Positions 28,108 through 38,620 of a stretch of DNA of 64,000 nt are shown here, piece by piece. Position 1 is the first letter of the stretch, and the number at the start of each line of letters is the position of its first letter. The notes below the pieces were generated by a model. It was given only the letters and a program-made list of their open reading frames with translations, searched no databases and had not been told where the DNA came from. A program made the position numbers and the translations under genes. Source of the DNA: Leifsonia poae (GTDB lineage: Bacteria; Actinomycetota; Actinomycetes; Actinomycetales; Microbacteriaceae); contig NZ_BSEN01000011.1 in the NCBI RefSeq assembly GCF_027921845.1, positions 26,103 through 90,102 on the forward strand, in the 5' to 3' direction.

Positions 28108-29961
28108 TCATTTTACCGTGTCGCCGCAATCGAGAGCAATGACCGACGCGCCCCCCATACCGGGGGTGGAAGCCGTGGTTCGAGCCGCGTGGAGGGTGGG
28201 CGTGATCGTGAGCGACATCCCCGTCTCGGTCTGCTTCATGTTGAGCAGATCGACGGTGACCGTCTTCGACTGACCGGGCGCGAGATCCACCGTGAACACG
28301 CTGACCGGCCGCTGATCGTCGGTACCGGCGATCGTCGGGTAGTTGACATCGCCACTGCGGGTGGCCGTCAGCAGACCGCCCTCGGGGCCGTACACGGCCA
28401 CCCTGGTACGGATGTTCCCCGGAGCGAGCCCGAAGTAGCCGTTGCCGGTGACGTACGCCGGCAGGGTGGTCGCCGCATCGGCCGGAGCGTTGTTGGCGAG
28501 GGTGACCCTGACCTGCGTGGACGGGGTGCCGTCGGTGCGGCAGAGAGCAGTGCCTGCCGCGACGGACGCCGTCAGGTAGTAGTCCATTTTGGCGCCGGTC
28601 GCGTCGTTGAAGTAGACGCCGATGCCCGCGGTCGACGGATCAGACTCCGGCAGTCGCCCCGCGAGCGTGGTCGACGCGAGCACCTTCTCCTCGGCGGCGT
28701 GGGCGCTCCAGATGAGCATCCGGTGGTCTCCCCCAGCCTGGGCCAGCGCCTTGACGAGCTCCGTGCCGTCCGCCGACCCCGAGGCCACGGCACTGAACAC
28801 GGACCCGGCTGCGGACGCGAAGAAGGCATCCTGCTGGGCGGGATCGCTCCAGCGGCGGTAGACATCGCTGAGCAGCAGCTGAACCGCGTTGGAAGCAGAG
28901 AGCATGTCGCCGGTCGACAGCGGGACGGGACCGGTCGCCTTGAGCAGATAGCTCAGCGCCACAGGATCGATGGTGAGCACGCCGTCGATCTTCCCGCCGA
29001 ACTTGGCCGTCCAGAGCGCAGACACGTTCTTCGCCGCCAGCGGGAAGTCCGGGGTCAGGTTGACCGCCTGGATCGCGTTCGCGAGGAACGGCCCGTACAG
29101 CCCTGTCGACGAGGCGGGGACGACCGCGATCGGCTGAGCAAGCGGCCGGAAGCTCGAACCCGACGCCTGCGAGATCAGCGAGATCTTGCCATGGTCCGCC
29201 CGGATGAGCGCGAGCGCGCCGATCAGCCCGCCCGTCGCCCGCAATTCGGCGGGGTTCTGAGCGAGAAGGAGATAGCTGCGCTGACCGTCGGCACCGAGCA
29301 TCGCCGGCAGGAGGCGCGCCGAGTTGCCGACAGCGTCGACGGCCGGCGCCGCGTTCTCGAGCATGCCTCTCAGGTGCTTCACGGCGTCGTGAACCGGACC
29401 GATGGTGGCGTCCACGTCGATGCCATCGACCGACGCCTCCGCCTCGTGGAAGGCGATCTGCGCGCGTTCCACCACCGGCTGCGCGCGTTCGAGCGGGGTG
29501 AGGTCGATCGCCCCGTTGACCGGCTTGATCCGCGAGGGGTCGGCGTCCTTTGCGACGCTCACGAGCGGCGCGATCACCCGGGTCGCGAGCGTGTCGGTCG
29601 CGGCGGCCGCCGTGCGCACGGCCGAGAGGTTCTGGCCGATGCCCGGGACGATTTCGACCACGCGCCAGACCGGGTCCCCGGTGAGCGAGGCCGCCTGCGC
29701 CGCATGGCCGCGCAGGTGCTCTGCAGCTGTGGCAGCGGCGGCCGTGTCACCGGTCGTGATGGACGCCTGCACGGTCCTGACGTACGGCGCGGCACTGTCG
29801 AGCTCGCGCTTCGCCATGAGCCCCCGGATGCTCACCCAGGCGACGATGATGAGGAGTATGAGCACGACGAAAGCGATCGACCAGCCCACGATGCGACGCG
29901 TGTTCGGGCGGCGGCGGGAGGGCCCGCCGGGGCCTGCTGGAGTGAGACCGTCGGTCGCCAT
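28108..29961 (-). CDS. DUF4012 membrane protein
   Basis: A 617-residue protein with a short cytoplasmic tail, one membrane helix (about 27-48) and a large outer DUF4012 domain (YLLLAQNPAELRATGGLIGALALI is the hallmark). DUF4012 genes usually accompany exopolysaccharide or cell-surface polysaccharide clusters in actinobacteria; a role in polymer assembly is inferred. TAGATT stands six bases before the ATG and there is no ribosome site, so it is probably leaderless. UDP-glucose dehydrogenase lies immediately upstream. Confidence 0.88.
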   Translation of the reverse strand: MATDGLTPAGPGGPSRRRPNTRRIVGWSIAFVVLILLIIVAWVSIRGLMAKRELDSAAPYVRTVQASITTGDTAAAATAAEHLRGHAAQAASLTGDPVWRVVEIVPGIGQNLSAVRTAAAATDTLATRVIAPLVSVAKDADPSRIKPVNGAIDLTPLERAQPVVERAQIAFHEAEASVDGIDVDATIGPVHDAVKHLRGMLENAAPAVDAVGNSARLLPAMLGADGQRSYLLLAQNPAELRATGGLIGALALIRADHGKISLISQASGSSFRPLAQPIAVVPASSTGLYGPFLANAIQAVNLTPDFPLAAKNVSALWTAKFGGKIDGVLTIDPVALSYLLKATGPVPLSTGDMLSASNAVQLLLSDVYRRWSDPAQQDAFFASAAGSVFSAVASGSADGTELVKALAQAGGDHRMLIWSAHAAEEKVLASTTLAGRLPESDPSTAGIGVYFNDATGAKMDYYLTASVAAGTALCRTDGTPSTQVRVTLANNAPADAATTLPAYVTGNGYFGLAPGNIRTRVAVYGPEGGLLTATRSGDVNYPTIAGTDDQRPVSVFTVDLAPGQSKTVTVDLLNMKQTETGMSLTITPTLHAARTTASTPGMGGASVIALDCGDTVK

Positions 29962-30036
29962 ACGACTAATCTAACAATTCCTCACTTTTTGGGTGAGGTT
30001 TTCATACCCCCAAACCGGGGACGCGTGAAAGGGCGC

Positions 30037-31347
30037 TCAGCGCCCCAGGCCGCGGTACTCCCAGCCGGCCTCGCGCCAGGCGGCGGGGTCGAGGCTGTTG
30101 CGCCCGTCGATCACGCGCTTGCCCGCCACGAGGGAGCCGACCGCCACCGGGTCGAGACCGACGAACTCGGGCCACTCGGTGAGCAGTACGACGACGTCGG
30201 CGCCGCGGAGCGTCTCCTCGATCGACGACTCGTAGGTCAAGTGCGGCGCCAGCATCCGGGCACGCTCGATCGCCTGCGGGTCCGTCGCGACGACGTCGGC
30301 ACCCGCGTCGGCGAGCTTCATCGACACGTCGAGTGCCGGCGAGTCGCGCACGTCGTCGGAGTGCGGCTTGAACGCCAGGCCGAGCATGGCGATCCGCTTG
30401 CCGGCCAGGTCGCCGCCGACGGCCTCGGAGGCGAGCTGCACCACACGGGTGCGGCGGCGCAGGTTGATCTTGTCGACCTCGTCGAGGAAGGCGATCGCCT
30501 CGCCCTTGCCCAGCTCGCGAGCCCGGGCACTGAAGGCGCGGATGTCCTTCGGCAGGCACCCGCCGCCGAACCCGACCCCCGCGTTGAGGAAGCGGCGGCC
30601 GATGCGGGCGTCGTGACCGATGGCGTCGGCGAGCTTCGTGACATCGGCTCCGGTGACCTCGGCGATCTCGGCCATCGCGTTGATGAACGAGATCTTGGTG
30701 GCCAGGAACGCGTTCGCCGACACCTTCACCAGTTCGGCCGTGGCGTAGTCGGCGACGATCACGGGAGTGCCCTCGGATACTGCGCTCGCGTACACCTTGT
30801 CGAGCACGCGCGCCGCGTGCTCCCCGGCAGCCCCCTCCGGAACGCCGTAGACGAGGCGATCCGGCTGGATCGTGTCCTGAACCGCGAAACCCTCGCGGAG
30901 GAACTCGGGGTTCCAGACCAGGGTCGCGCCGGGCACCGTCGATGCGACGAGGTCGGCGAGCCTGGCCGCCGTCCCGACCGGCACCGTGCTCTTGCCGACG
31001 AGGAGGTCGCCGGTCTTGGCGTGGGCGAGGAGCGAGGAGAAGGCCGCGTCGACGTAACGCATGTCGGCCGCGTCGCCGCCCGCCACCTGAGGCGTGCCCA
31101 CCGCGACGAAGTGCACATCAGCGCTCGCGGCGTCGGCGAAGTCGGTGCTGAATCGCAACCGGCCCGAGGCCAGTCCCGCACGCAGGATCTCTGGCAGACC
31201 CGGCTCGAAGAACGGTGCCGTTCCCGCTGCCAGCTGCGCGATCTTCGCTTCGTCCACGTCGATTCCGACGACGTCGTGACCCATTTCGGCCATGGAGGCC
31301 GCGTGCACGGCTCCGAGGTAGCCGCATCCGATGACTGAGATCTTCAT
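30037..31347 (-). CDS. UDP-glucose 6-dehydrogenase
   Basis: Converts UDP-glucose to UDP-glucuronate for surface polysaccharides. The 436-residue protein has the NAD-binding GCGYLGAVHA at the start, the catalytic Cys in FGGGCLPKD (about residue 263), NPEFLREG, and the C-terminal FKPHSDDVRDSPALD. It starts three bases after thymidine kinase stops. Clustering with DUF4012 supports a role in exopolysaccharide precursor supply. Confidence 0.95.
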   Translation of the reverse strand: MKISVIGCGYLGAVHAASMAEMGHDVVGIDVDEAKIAQLAAGTAPFFEPGLPEILRAGLASGRLRFSTDFADAASADVHFVAVGTPQVAGGDAADMRYVDAAFSSLLAHAKTGDLLVGKSTVPVGTAARLADLVASTVPGATLVWNPEFLREGFAVQDTIQPDRLVYGVPEGAAGEHAARVLDKVYASAVSEGTPVIVADYATAELVKVSANAFLATKISFINAMAEIAEVTGADVTKLADAIGHDARIGRRFLNAGVGFGGGCLPKDIRAFSARARELGKGEAIAFLDEVDKINLRRRTRVVQLASEAVGGDLAGKRIAMLGLAFKPHSDDVRDSPALDVSMKLADAGADVVATDPQAIERARMLAPHLTYESSIEETLRGADVVVLLTEWPEFVGLDPVAVGSLVAGKRVIDGRNSLDPAAWREAGWEYRGLGR

Positions 31348-31350
31348 GGT

Positions 31351-32016
31351 TCAGCTGAAGTCCGCGTCGGGTTCGCTCGAATACACTGCACTCTCCAAAG
31401 GCCATCGCCCGTTGTTCAGCACTCCCTGGCTCTCCTGAAGGTAGCAGGCGCCGCAGAGCGATTCGTAGCTGACGGAGGCTCCGTCGATGGCGACCTGGTC
31501 ACCGTCGAACACGAACACTCCGTCGATCTTGCGCGCATTGAAGATCGCCTTGCGGCCGCAACGGCAGATCGTCTTGAGCTCTTCGAGACTGTGGGCGATC
31601 TCGAGCAGTCGCCTGCTGCCGGGGAACGCGACCGTCTGGAAGTCGGTGCGGATGCCGTAGGCGAGCACGGGGATGTTCTCGAGAAGCGCGATGCGCAGCA
31701 GGTCGTCGACCTGACCTTCGGTGAGGAACTGCGCCTCATCGACGAGCAGCGCGCTCACATCGCGGTCGTAGCGCTTGATGGTGCGTTCGCGGTGCTGCTG
31801 GAACTTGCCGTAGGCGTCGGTCTCCGGCGCGATCAGGAAGTCGACCTCGCGCGTGACGCCGAGGCGCGACAGGATGCCGAGGTCGCCCTTGGTGTCGATC
31901 GACGGCTTGGTGAGGAGCACACGGTGACCGCGCTCTTCGTAGTTGTAGGCGGCCTGAAGCATCGCGGTGCTCTTACCGCTGTTCATCGCTCCATACCGGA
32001 AATAGAGTTTTGCCAC
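31351..32016 (-). CDS. tdk: Thymidine kinase
   Basis: Salvage enzyme phosphorylating thymidine, 221 residues. P-loop YGAMNSGKST, the Asp-Glu-Ala box LLVDEAQFL, the flexible lasso FQTVAFPGSRRLLEIA, and zinc ligands in ICRCGRKA and CGACY are present. The GTG start has TAGGAT exactly six bases upstream and no ribosome site, consistent with a leaderless message. It leads the transcript into UDP-glucose dehydrogenase. Confidence 0.96.
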   Translation of the reverse strand: MAKLYFRYGAMNSGKSTAMLQAAYNYEERGHRVLLTKPSIDTKGDLGILSRLGVTREVDFLIAPETDAYGKFQQHRERTIKRYDRDVSALLVDEAQFLTEGQVDDLLRIALLENIPVLAYGIRTDFQTVAFPGSRRLLEIAHSLEELKTICRCGRKAIFNARKIDGVFVFDGDQVAIDGASVSYESLCGACYLQESQGVLNNGRWPLESAVYSSEPDADFS

Positions 32017-32064
32017 CAGACGATCCTATTCGGTCGTACAGACTGCTCGGTTCAACGCCGGGCA

Positions 32065-32127
32065 GGCACCGAAGGCACCGCAGGCACTACCGGCACTGCA
32101 GGCACTACCGGCACTGCAGGCACCGGT
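32065..32127. repeat. 9-base tandem repeat
   Basis: Seven 9-base units of the form GGCACTACC, GGCACTGCA or GGCACCGCA. They occupy the gap between the LuxR regulator stop and thymidine kinase and end four bases before the stop of the regulator gene. Confidence 0.88.
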
Positions 32128-32131
32128 GGCG

Positions 32132-32827
32132 TCAGGTCAGATACCCGTCTTCTGCCGCGCGCCGGATGAGATCCGCTCTCGAACTCGTGTGCCGTCCGAC
32201 CTTTCCGTACTTCTCGCGCACCCGGCGCAAGTAGGTCTTCGCCGTCTCGTACTGCACGTTCATCTCGCGTGCGACCTCGGATGTCGTGCGACCGTCCGCG
32301 TAGAGCGTGAGCGCGTGCCGCTCGCCATCGCTGAGGTGGGGCTTCTGGGCTTCCGGAATGATCGGCCGGGGTCGCCAGGCCGTCTCGGGAGCCTTCGACG
32401 ACACAGCGCCACCCTCTGCGGAACCCGCCGGACCGCGGCCCATCGCGGCGAGCGCGGCCTCCAGCACCTCGCTCATCGGCTGCGTCTTCGTGAGGTAGGC
32501 GACCGCGCCCGCGGCGAGTGCCGCATCCCGGTCGTCCTGCGTGTCCATCGCGCTGAGCACGATCACTTTGGCACCCGCCGCCCGGCAGGTGCGCACGCGG
32601 GCCCCGATCGAGACGGACTCCCGCAGCTGCAGGTCCATGATGACCAGGTCGGTGGGGAACGCGTCGCTGTGCACCAGCTCGAGCCAGGTGCTCGCGCGCA
32701 GGACGAGATCGAACTCCGGCGCATGCTTCTCGATCCAGCTGGCGAGGCTGTCGAGCAGGAGTTCGTGGTCGTCGAGGAGGGCGAGGCGGATCGGTGGGGC
32801 GGGGGTTTCGGAGGGTGCTGTACTCAT
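32132..32827 (-). CDS. LuxR-family response regulator
   Basis: Response regulator of 231 residues: a receiver domain (acidic pair Asp19-Asp20, phosphorylatable Asp65 in LVIMDLQL, Lys in YLTKTQ) followed by an atypical LuxR helix-turn-helix (about 165-230) with HLSDGERHALTLYADGRTTSEVAREMNV. Its start overlaps the upstream kinase-like gene as ATGA. The target genes are unknown; a dyad upstream of the cluster is a candidate site. Confidence 0.9.
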   Translation of the reverse strand: MSTAPSETPAPPIRLALLDDHELLLDSLASWIEKHAPEFDLVLRASTWLELVHSDAFPTDLVIMDLQLRESVSIGARVRTCRAAGAKVIVLSAMDTQDDRDAALAAGAVAYLTKTQPMSEVLEAALAAMGRGPAGSAEGGAVSSKAPETAWRPRPIIPEAQKPHLSDGERHALTLYADGRTTSEVAREMNVQYETAKTYLRRVREKYGKVGRHTSSRADLIRRAAEDGYLT

Positions 32828-34038
32828 CGGTTCTCGCCTCCAGGGTACGAGAAACGCAGCGTCAGTTCGTCACCGGCGAGGTGGAGGGACGCATTCAGCC
32901 CGACGGAGCGCAGCGCGCTGAGGAACGGGAGCAGCTCGCGCCGGAGCTGCCGCCGCGGCTCCGCGGTGCGGCAGGTGAGCGCGAAGGCCGGATGCGACGG
33001 GTCGGCGGCGGCGATCCGCACCGATGCGGGATCCAGGGACGGAAGCTTGGCGACGGTGCTGATGATCGCACCGACGATGGCCCGCTGCTCGTCGCTCAGC
33101 GCGCGCTCGAGCCGATCCGGGTCGGAGACCCGCGACGAGTCGGGCACGGCGCGCGGATCCTCCCCGCGCGCTGCCAGGGCCTGCGCGAGCGCTTCACCCA
33201 GCCAGGTGCGGTCGACGGCGGCGATCGACGCGTTGCGCAGCGCCGTCGCCAGGTCGCGCGCGCGTTCCGCATCGGCCGCGGTGATCTCGCCGCGTTCCAG
33301 CACCGCCGCCAGGAACGGAGCCGTCGCCTCATTGAGAGTGGTGTTGGTCTCCTGACTCACCATGCGCTGCGCGGTGTCGCGGAGCTCCGGTTCCAAACGC
33401 GCCTGCCCGTCGCGCGCGACTTCGCGCCAGGCGAGCGTCTCGCCCGTCATCGTCCACGCGTAACCGGCCCCGCCGCAGGCGAGCGCGATGATCGGTGTCG
33501 CCGCGACCGAGGCGTACACGAGGGAGGCGTTGGTGATCGTCAGGAAGGGGGCCTGCACTGCTGCCGCGATGCCCAGGATCACCGCTGCGACCGCCGCGAC
33601 CGAGATGACCTCGGAGATCGGGCGGTACAGGCTCATTGTGGTGACGACGAGCGCGACAGCGATCTGACCCCAGTCGTCTTGGATGCGCTCATTGTGCCCC
33701 CACATCGACGCCGTGAACAGACAGGCGGCGACGACGGTCACGGCGACCACCGACAGATGCGACCACCGCCCGAACGGCGCGAGCCCCGGATACGATCGCA
33801 GCGAATAGACGACTCCCCCGACCGCGAGCACGATGATCGCCCACCAGGCCAGTGACGGATGCACAATCTGTGCCGCATGCGACACGGTCGAGTACACGGC
33901 GTACGTCAGGGAGATCACGCTCAGCACGGGCACCAGCAGCCAGGCGGACTGCGCCCCGAGCGGGTCGAGACGCTGGGGGGTGCGTTCGAGCGGGTTGGTC
34001 CGCAGCCGCATGATCGCGGCGTCGTCGAGCGCGCTCAC
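32824..34038 (-). CDS. Membrane histidine-kinase-like protein, probable pseudokinase
   Basis: A 404-residue protein with about five membrane helices and a cytoplasmic part in which the place of the phospho-accepting His is held by Arg220 (PELRDTAQRM against ELHDTVLSEL in the neighbour). The C-terminal segment keeps the length of a HATPase domain but lacks the N box and the glycine-rich DxGxG box. It is therefore likely a regulator or partner rather than an active kinase (inference). The GTG start overlaps the true kinase stop as GTGA. Confidence 0.75.
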   Translation of the reverse strand: MSALDDAAIMRLRTNPLERTPQRLDPLGAQSAWLLVPVLSVISLTYAVYSTVSHAAQIVHPSLAWWAIIVLAVGGVVYSLRSYPGLAPFGRWSHLSVVAVTVVAACLFTASMWGHNERIQDDWGQIAVALVVTTMSLYRPISEVISVAAVAAVILGIAAAVQAPFLTITNASLVYASVAATPIIALACGGAGYAWTMTGETLAWREVARDGQARLEPELRDTAQRMVSQETNTTLNEATAPFLAAVLERGEITAADAERARDLATALRNASIAAVDRTWLGEALAQALAARGEDPRAVPDSSRVSDPDRLERALSDEQRAIVGAIISTVAKLPSLDPASVRIAAADPSHPAFALTCRTAEPRRQLRRELLPFLSALRSVGLNASLHLAGDELTLRFSYPGGENR

Positions 34039-35228
34039 GATGCGATCGCCTCTTCGTCGTGGTCGATCGGCACGGCGAGCAACACCGTCGTCCCGACATC
34101 CTGACTCGAGAAGATGGTGACTGTGCCGCCGACCCGCTCGATGCGATCGTGCACCGACTGGCGCAGCCCGAGGCGGTCGGACGCCGTGGACGACGGGACG
34201 AAGCCATGACCCTCGTCGACGACCATCACCGTGACGACATCGCCGGACGCCGAAATGGCGACCTCGGCGATCGCGCTCCCCGAGTGCCTCAGCACGTTCA
34301 CCAGGCACTGCCGGGTCGCGAGCCCGAGGGCGCGCCTGCGGTCGGCGCTCAGGCGTCCGAGTGCGCCGCGCTCTCCGGAGAGGTCGACGGTCAGACCCTC
34401 GTCGCGCGCGAGTTCGACGGCTTCGAGCAGTTCACTCTCGTACCAGTCTTCGCGCCGCACGTCGCCCGCCGCGGCCGACCGGTCGCGCCCGAGGCTCAAC
34501 AGGTCGGCCTCGATCCGTTCGCGGAGTCGCGGCGAGAGCGGACCCGGTTCCGATCCGGCGATCGCCAGCAGCTCGCTGAGCACCGTGTCGTGCAGCTCGG
34601 CGATCGAGTCGGCGATCAGGTCGCGGCGCAGCTCGATGAGCCGCATGTCGCGAACCGCCCGGTGGATGGCCGACTGCGTGCGGCCCCTGGACCCACGGGT
34701 GAGGCCGTCGAACGTCAGGATGCCGATGAGGAGCAAGTAGGCGCCGAGCGAGATCGCGTCGGTGCGGAACGTGCGGCCGGCGACCGTCGCCGCGAAGAAC
34801 ACCGCGGCCTCCGCCAGGGCGAAGCCGACTGTCGCCCACAGCACCCCCGACAGCGCGCCCGTGCCGGTTCCGCCCACGAGGGTCATCGCGACGATCGGCA
34901 GCGCGATCACGAACAGGTTGGTGTCGTGGTAGCTCGGGGTGGCGGTGAGCAGCGCGAGCACATAGAAGAAGGTGCAGATCGCGCCGACGAGCAGATAGGC
35001 GATGGTCAGCGCCACGGTCCGCCGGCGACCGAGCATGATGAGCAGGCCGACCATGGGGACCAGCGCCAGGATCGCCAGCCAGGCGTAGCGATCGCCCGAA
35101 CCGGCGCTCGAGACGACCACGTTGACGAGCGCTGCGCCGAGGCAGACCGCGCCGGCCCAGCGGGCGGCGACCGCGATGGCGCGCGCGTTCGCTCGGATCG
35201 ACAGATGGCTCGGCAGGCCGAGTGACAT
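34035..35228 (-). CDS. Sensor histidine kinase
   Basis: Membrane sensor kinase of the HisKA_3 family, 397 residues: about six transmembrane helices, the phospho-acceptor His213 in AELHDTVLSELL, and an ATP-binding domain with N-box RQCLVNVLRHSGS, and VDEGHGF and LGLRQSVHDRIERVGG. The start at 35228 follows AAGGGGG, which decides it over upstream codons. It is the first gene of a three-gene cluster (kinase, pseudokinase, LuxR regulator). The stimulus is unknown. Confidence 0.88.
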   Translation of the reverse strand: MSLGLPSHLSIRANARAIAVAARWAGAVCLGAALVNVVVSSAGSGDRYAWLAILALVPMVGLLIMLGRRRTVALTIAYLLVGAICTFFYVLALLTATPSYHDTNLFVIALPIVAMTLVGGTGTGALSGVLWATVGFALAEAAVFFAATVAGRTFRTDAISLGAYLLLIGILTFDGLTRGSRGRTQSAIHRAVRDMRLIELRRDLIADSIAELHDTVLSELLAIAGSEPGPLSPRLRERIEADLLSLGRDRSAAAGDVRREDWYESELLEAVELARDEGLTVDLSGERGALGRLSADRRRALGLATRQCLVNVLRHSGSAIAEVAISASGDVVTVMVVDEGHGFVPSSTASDRLGLRQSVHDRIERVGGTVTIFSSQDVGTTVLLAVPIDHDEEAIAS

Positions 35229-35420
35229 GAGACGCACCCCCTTCGCTGGTCGCATCGCTTCGACGTCACCGAACGATCGGGCCGCCGTGCCTGCTGTCGG
35301 CGTTCGCCCGGTGGCGTCGCCGGCATGCGTCCGGTCGACGGGGTCCGGGTCGGCCGACGGTGACGCTCCGGTCGGGGCTTCACCACCGGGAATTATGCCA
35401 TCGAATAGGTCCCGTGTGTA

Positions 35421-35435
35421 CCCCGAATTCCGGGG
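35421..35435. promoter_or_regulatory. Dyad CCCCG-N5-CGGGG upstream of the kinase cluster
   Basis: CCCCGAATTCCGGGG lies about 190 bases upstream of the kinase start. TGTACCCC occurs in two spaced copies around it, and a CATAAT hexamer follows on the minus strand at about 35395. It could be the binding site of the LuxR regulator (inference). Confidence 0.4.
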
Positions 35436-35499
35436 ACATGTACCCCGGCCGAACGCCGATGTGCACTTCGGCGGACCGTAACGCGCCCCCCATCGGGGA

Positions 35500-36633
35500 T
35501 CAGAACAGAGTCGGCTGGACTCCGAGTATGGTGACGCCGAGCGTCTCCCCGCCCACTTCCTCGGCGATGACGCCGGCGCCCGCATCCGCCATGGCCGCCG
35601 TGCGCCTGCGCTCCCCCTCGGCGTCGCGCATCGTGCCGAGCGCCGTCGACCGCACCCCGCCGGTCACGGGATCCTCGACGCCGCGTTCGAGGCCGTGCGC
35701 ACGGATCAGCGGCTTGATCTTCGCCGCCAGCCAGCGGCGGTAGTCCTTCGGCGGGTACGTGCCTCCCAGATACATCTTCCGGTACAGCGGAAGCAACTGC
35801 GGATGCTCGCGCTCGAGCCACAGGTAGTACCACTCCTTCACCCCCGGCTTGAGGTGCAGAGCGGTGTAGAGCACCGAGGTGGCGCCCGCCTCCTTCGCCT
35901 GTCGCAGCGCGTCGTCGAGATGAGCGCGCGTATCCGTGAGGTACGGAAGGATCGGCATCAGGAACACGGAGCAGTCGAGACCGTGCTCACGAACGGCGGT
36001 GACCGTCGCCAGCCGCGCCTTGGTGGTCGGCGTGCCCGGCTCGACGGACTGCTGCAGCTCGTCGTCGTAAACGGCGATCGACATCGCGATGTCGACGGGC
36101 ACCCTGGTCGCCGCCTCGGCCAGTCGATCGAGATCGCGCCGCAGCAGGGTGCCCTTGGTCAGGATGCTGAACGGCGTGCCCGAGTCGGCGAGCGCATCGA
36201 TGATCCCCGGCATCAGCGCGTAGCGTCCCTCCGCCCGCTGATACGGGTCGGTGTTGGTGCCGAGTGCCACCGGATGGTGTCCCCAGCTCGGTTTCGTCAG
36301 CTCCTTATGCAGCACCTCGGCCACGTTGACCTTGACGATGATCTCCTGATCGAAGTCCTTGCCGCCGTCGAGTTCGAGGTAGGAGTGCGTCGGCCGGGCG
36401 AAGCAATAGACGCACGCATGGCTGCACCCGCGGTACGGGTTGATCGTCCAGCCGAACGGCATCGCTCCCCCGCCGCCCGGGATCTTGTTGAGCGCCGACT
36501 TCGCGAGCACCTCGTGGAACGTGATGCCCGCGAAGTCGGGAGTGCGCACGGAGCGCACGAGGTTGTTGAGCCGCGCGAGCCCTGGCAGGGTCGACGGCTC
36601 CTCAGCCGTGAGTTCTTGCCCGCTCCATCTCAT
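35500..36633 (-). CDS. Radical SAM protein (Rv2578c / SplB-like)
   Basis: Radical S-adenosylmethionine enzyme of 377 residues with the cluster motif CSHACVYC (Cys70, Cys74, Cys77). It starts NNPYRGCSH-like (NPYRGC), followed by LGTNTDPYQRAEGRYALMPGI, typical of the Rv2578c family that is distantly related to spore photoproduct lyase. The reaction is unknown. A perfect LexA-type palindrome is six bases upstream of the start, so it should be induced by DNA damage; I recall the M. tuberculosis homologue being listed among LexA targets. The 36633 ATG has no good ribosome site. Confidence 0.88.
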   Translation of the reverse strand: MRWSGQELTAEEPSTLPGLARLNNLVRSVRTPDFAGITFHEVLAKSALNKIPGGGGAMPFGWTINPYRGCSHACVYCFARPTHSYLELDGGKDFDQEIIVKVNVAEVLHKELTKPSWGHHPVALGTNTDPYQRAEGRYALMPGIIDALADSGTPFSILTKGTLLRRDLDRLAEAATRVPVDIAMSIAVYDDELQQSVEPGTPTTKARLATVTAVREHGLDCSVFLMPILPYLTDTRAHLDDALRQAKEAGATSVLYTALHLKPGVKEWYYLWLEREHPQLLPLYRKMYLGGTYPPKDYRRWLAAKIKPLIRAHGLERGVEDPVTGGVRSTALGTMRDAEGERRRTAAMADAGAGVIAEEVGGETLGVTILGVQPTLF

Positions 36634-36639
36634 GCTGAT

Positions 36640-36659
36640 ATTCGAACATATGTTCGAAT
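36640..36659. promoter_or_regulatory. LexA (SOS) box
   Basis: ATTCGAACATATGTTCGAAT is a perfect 20-base palindrome containing the Gram-positive/actinobacterial SOS consensus CGAAC-N4-GTTCG. It lies just upstream of the radical SAM gene, overlapping its promoter region. Confidence 0.92.
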
Positions 36660-36690
36660 CTTAAGCAAGCGACCGAGGGGCGCGCGGCTC

Positions 36691-38352
<1,662 letters not shown>

Positions 38353-38620
38353 GAGAACCGCCTTTTCGAGCGCTCCGAGGAGCCGGTTCCCGCCGGGCAT
38401 GACCACCGACAGCCGCGCCGGAGCGCTGAAGAGCGATGATCGGAAGACCATCTGGCTATGTCGGCGGCGCCACGATGTCATGAGCGACATCGTCAGGTCG
38501 AGCCTCGGGCGCGGGACGAAAGGAGATTCCTACTTCATAGCGTCGTCGAGGCTAGCAGTCCCGCGACGCACCTGTCCAGCATTCCCGCCGAACTCGCATC
38601 CTGGTGGCGTGTTTTCAGCG

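Noticed and set aside
29980..30002. CCTCAC/GTGAGG hairpin followed by T residues.
   Set aside because: It would terminate plus-strand transcription, but no plus-strand gene lies there; it may be chance.
38353..38490. Possible leader peptide or attenuator of the ABC-F gene.
   Set aside because: No convincing terminator/antiterminator pair or short ORF with its own ribosome site could be drawn by eye.
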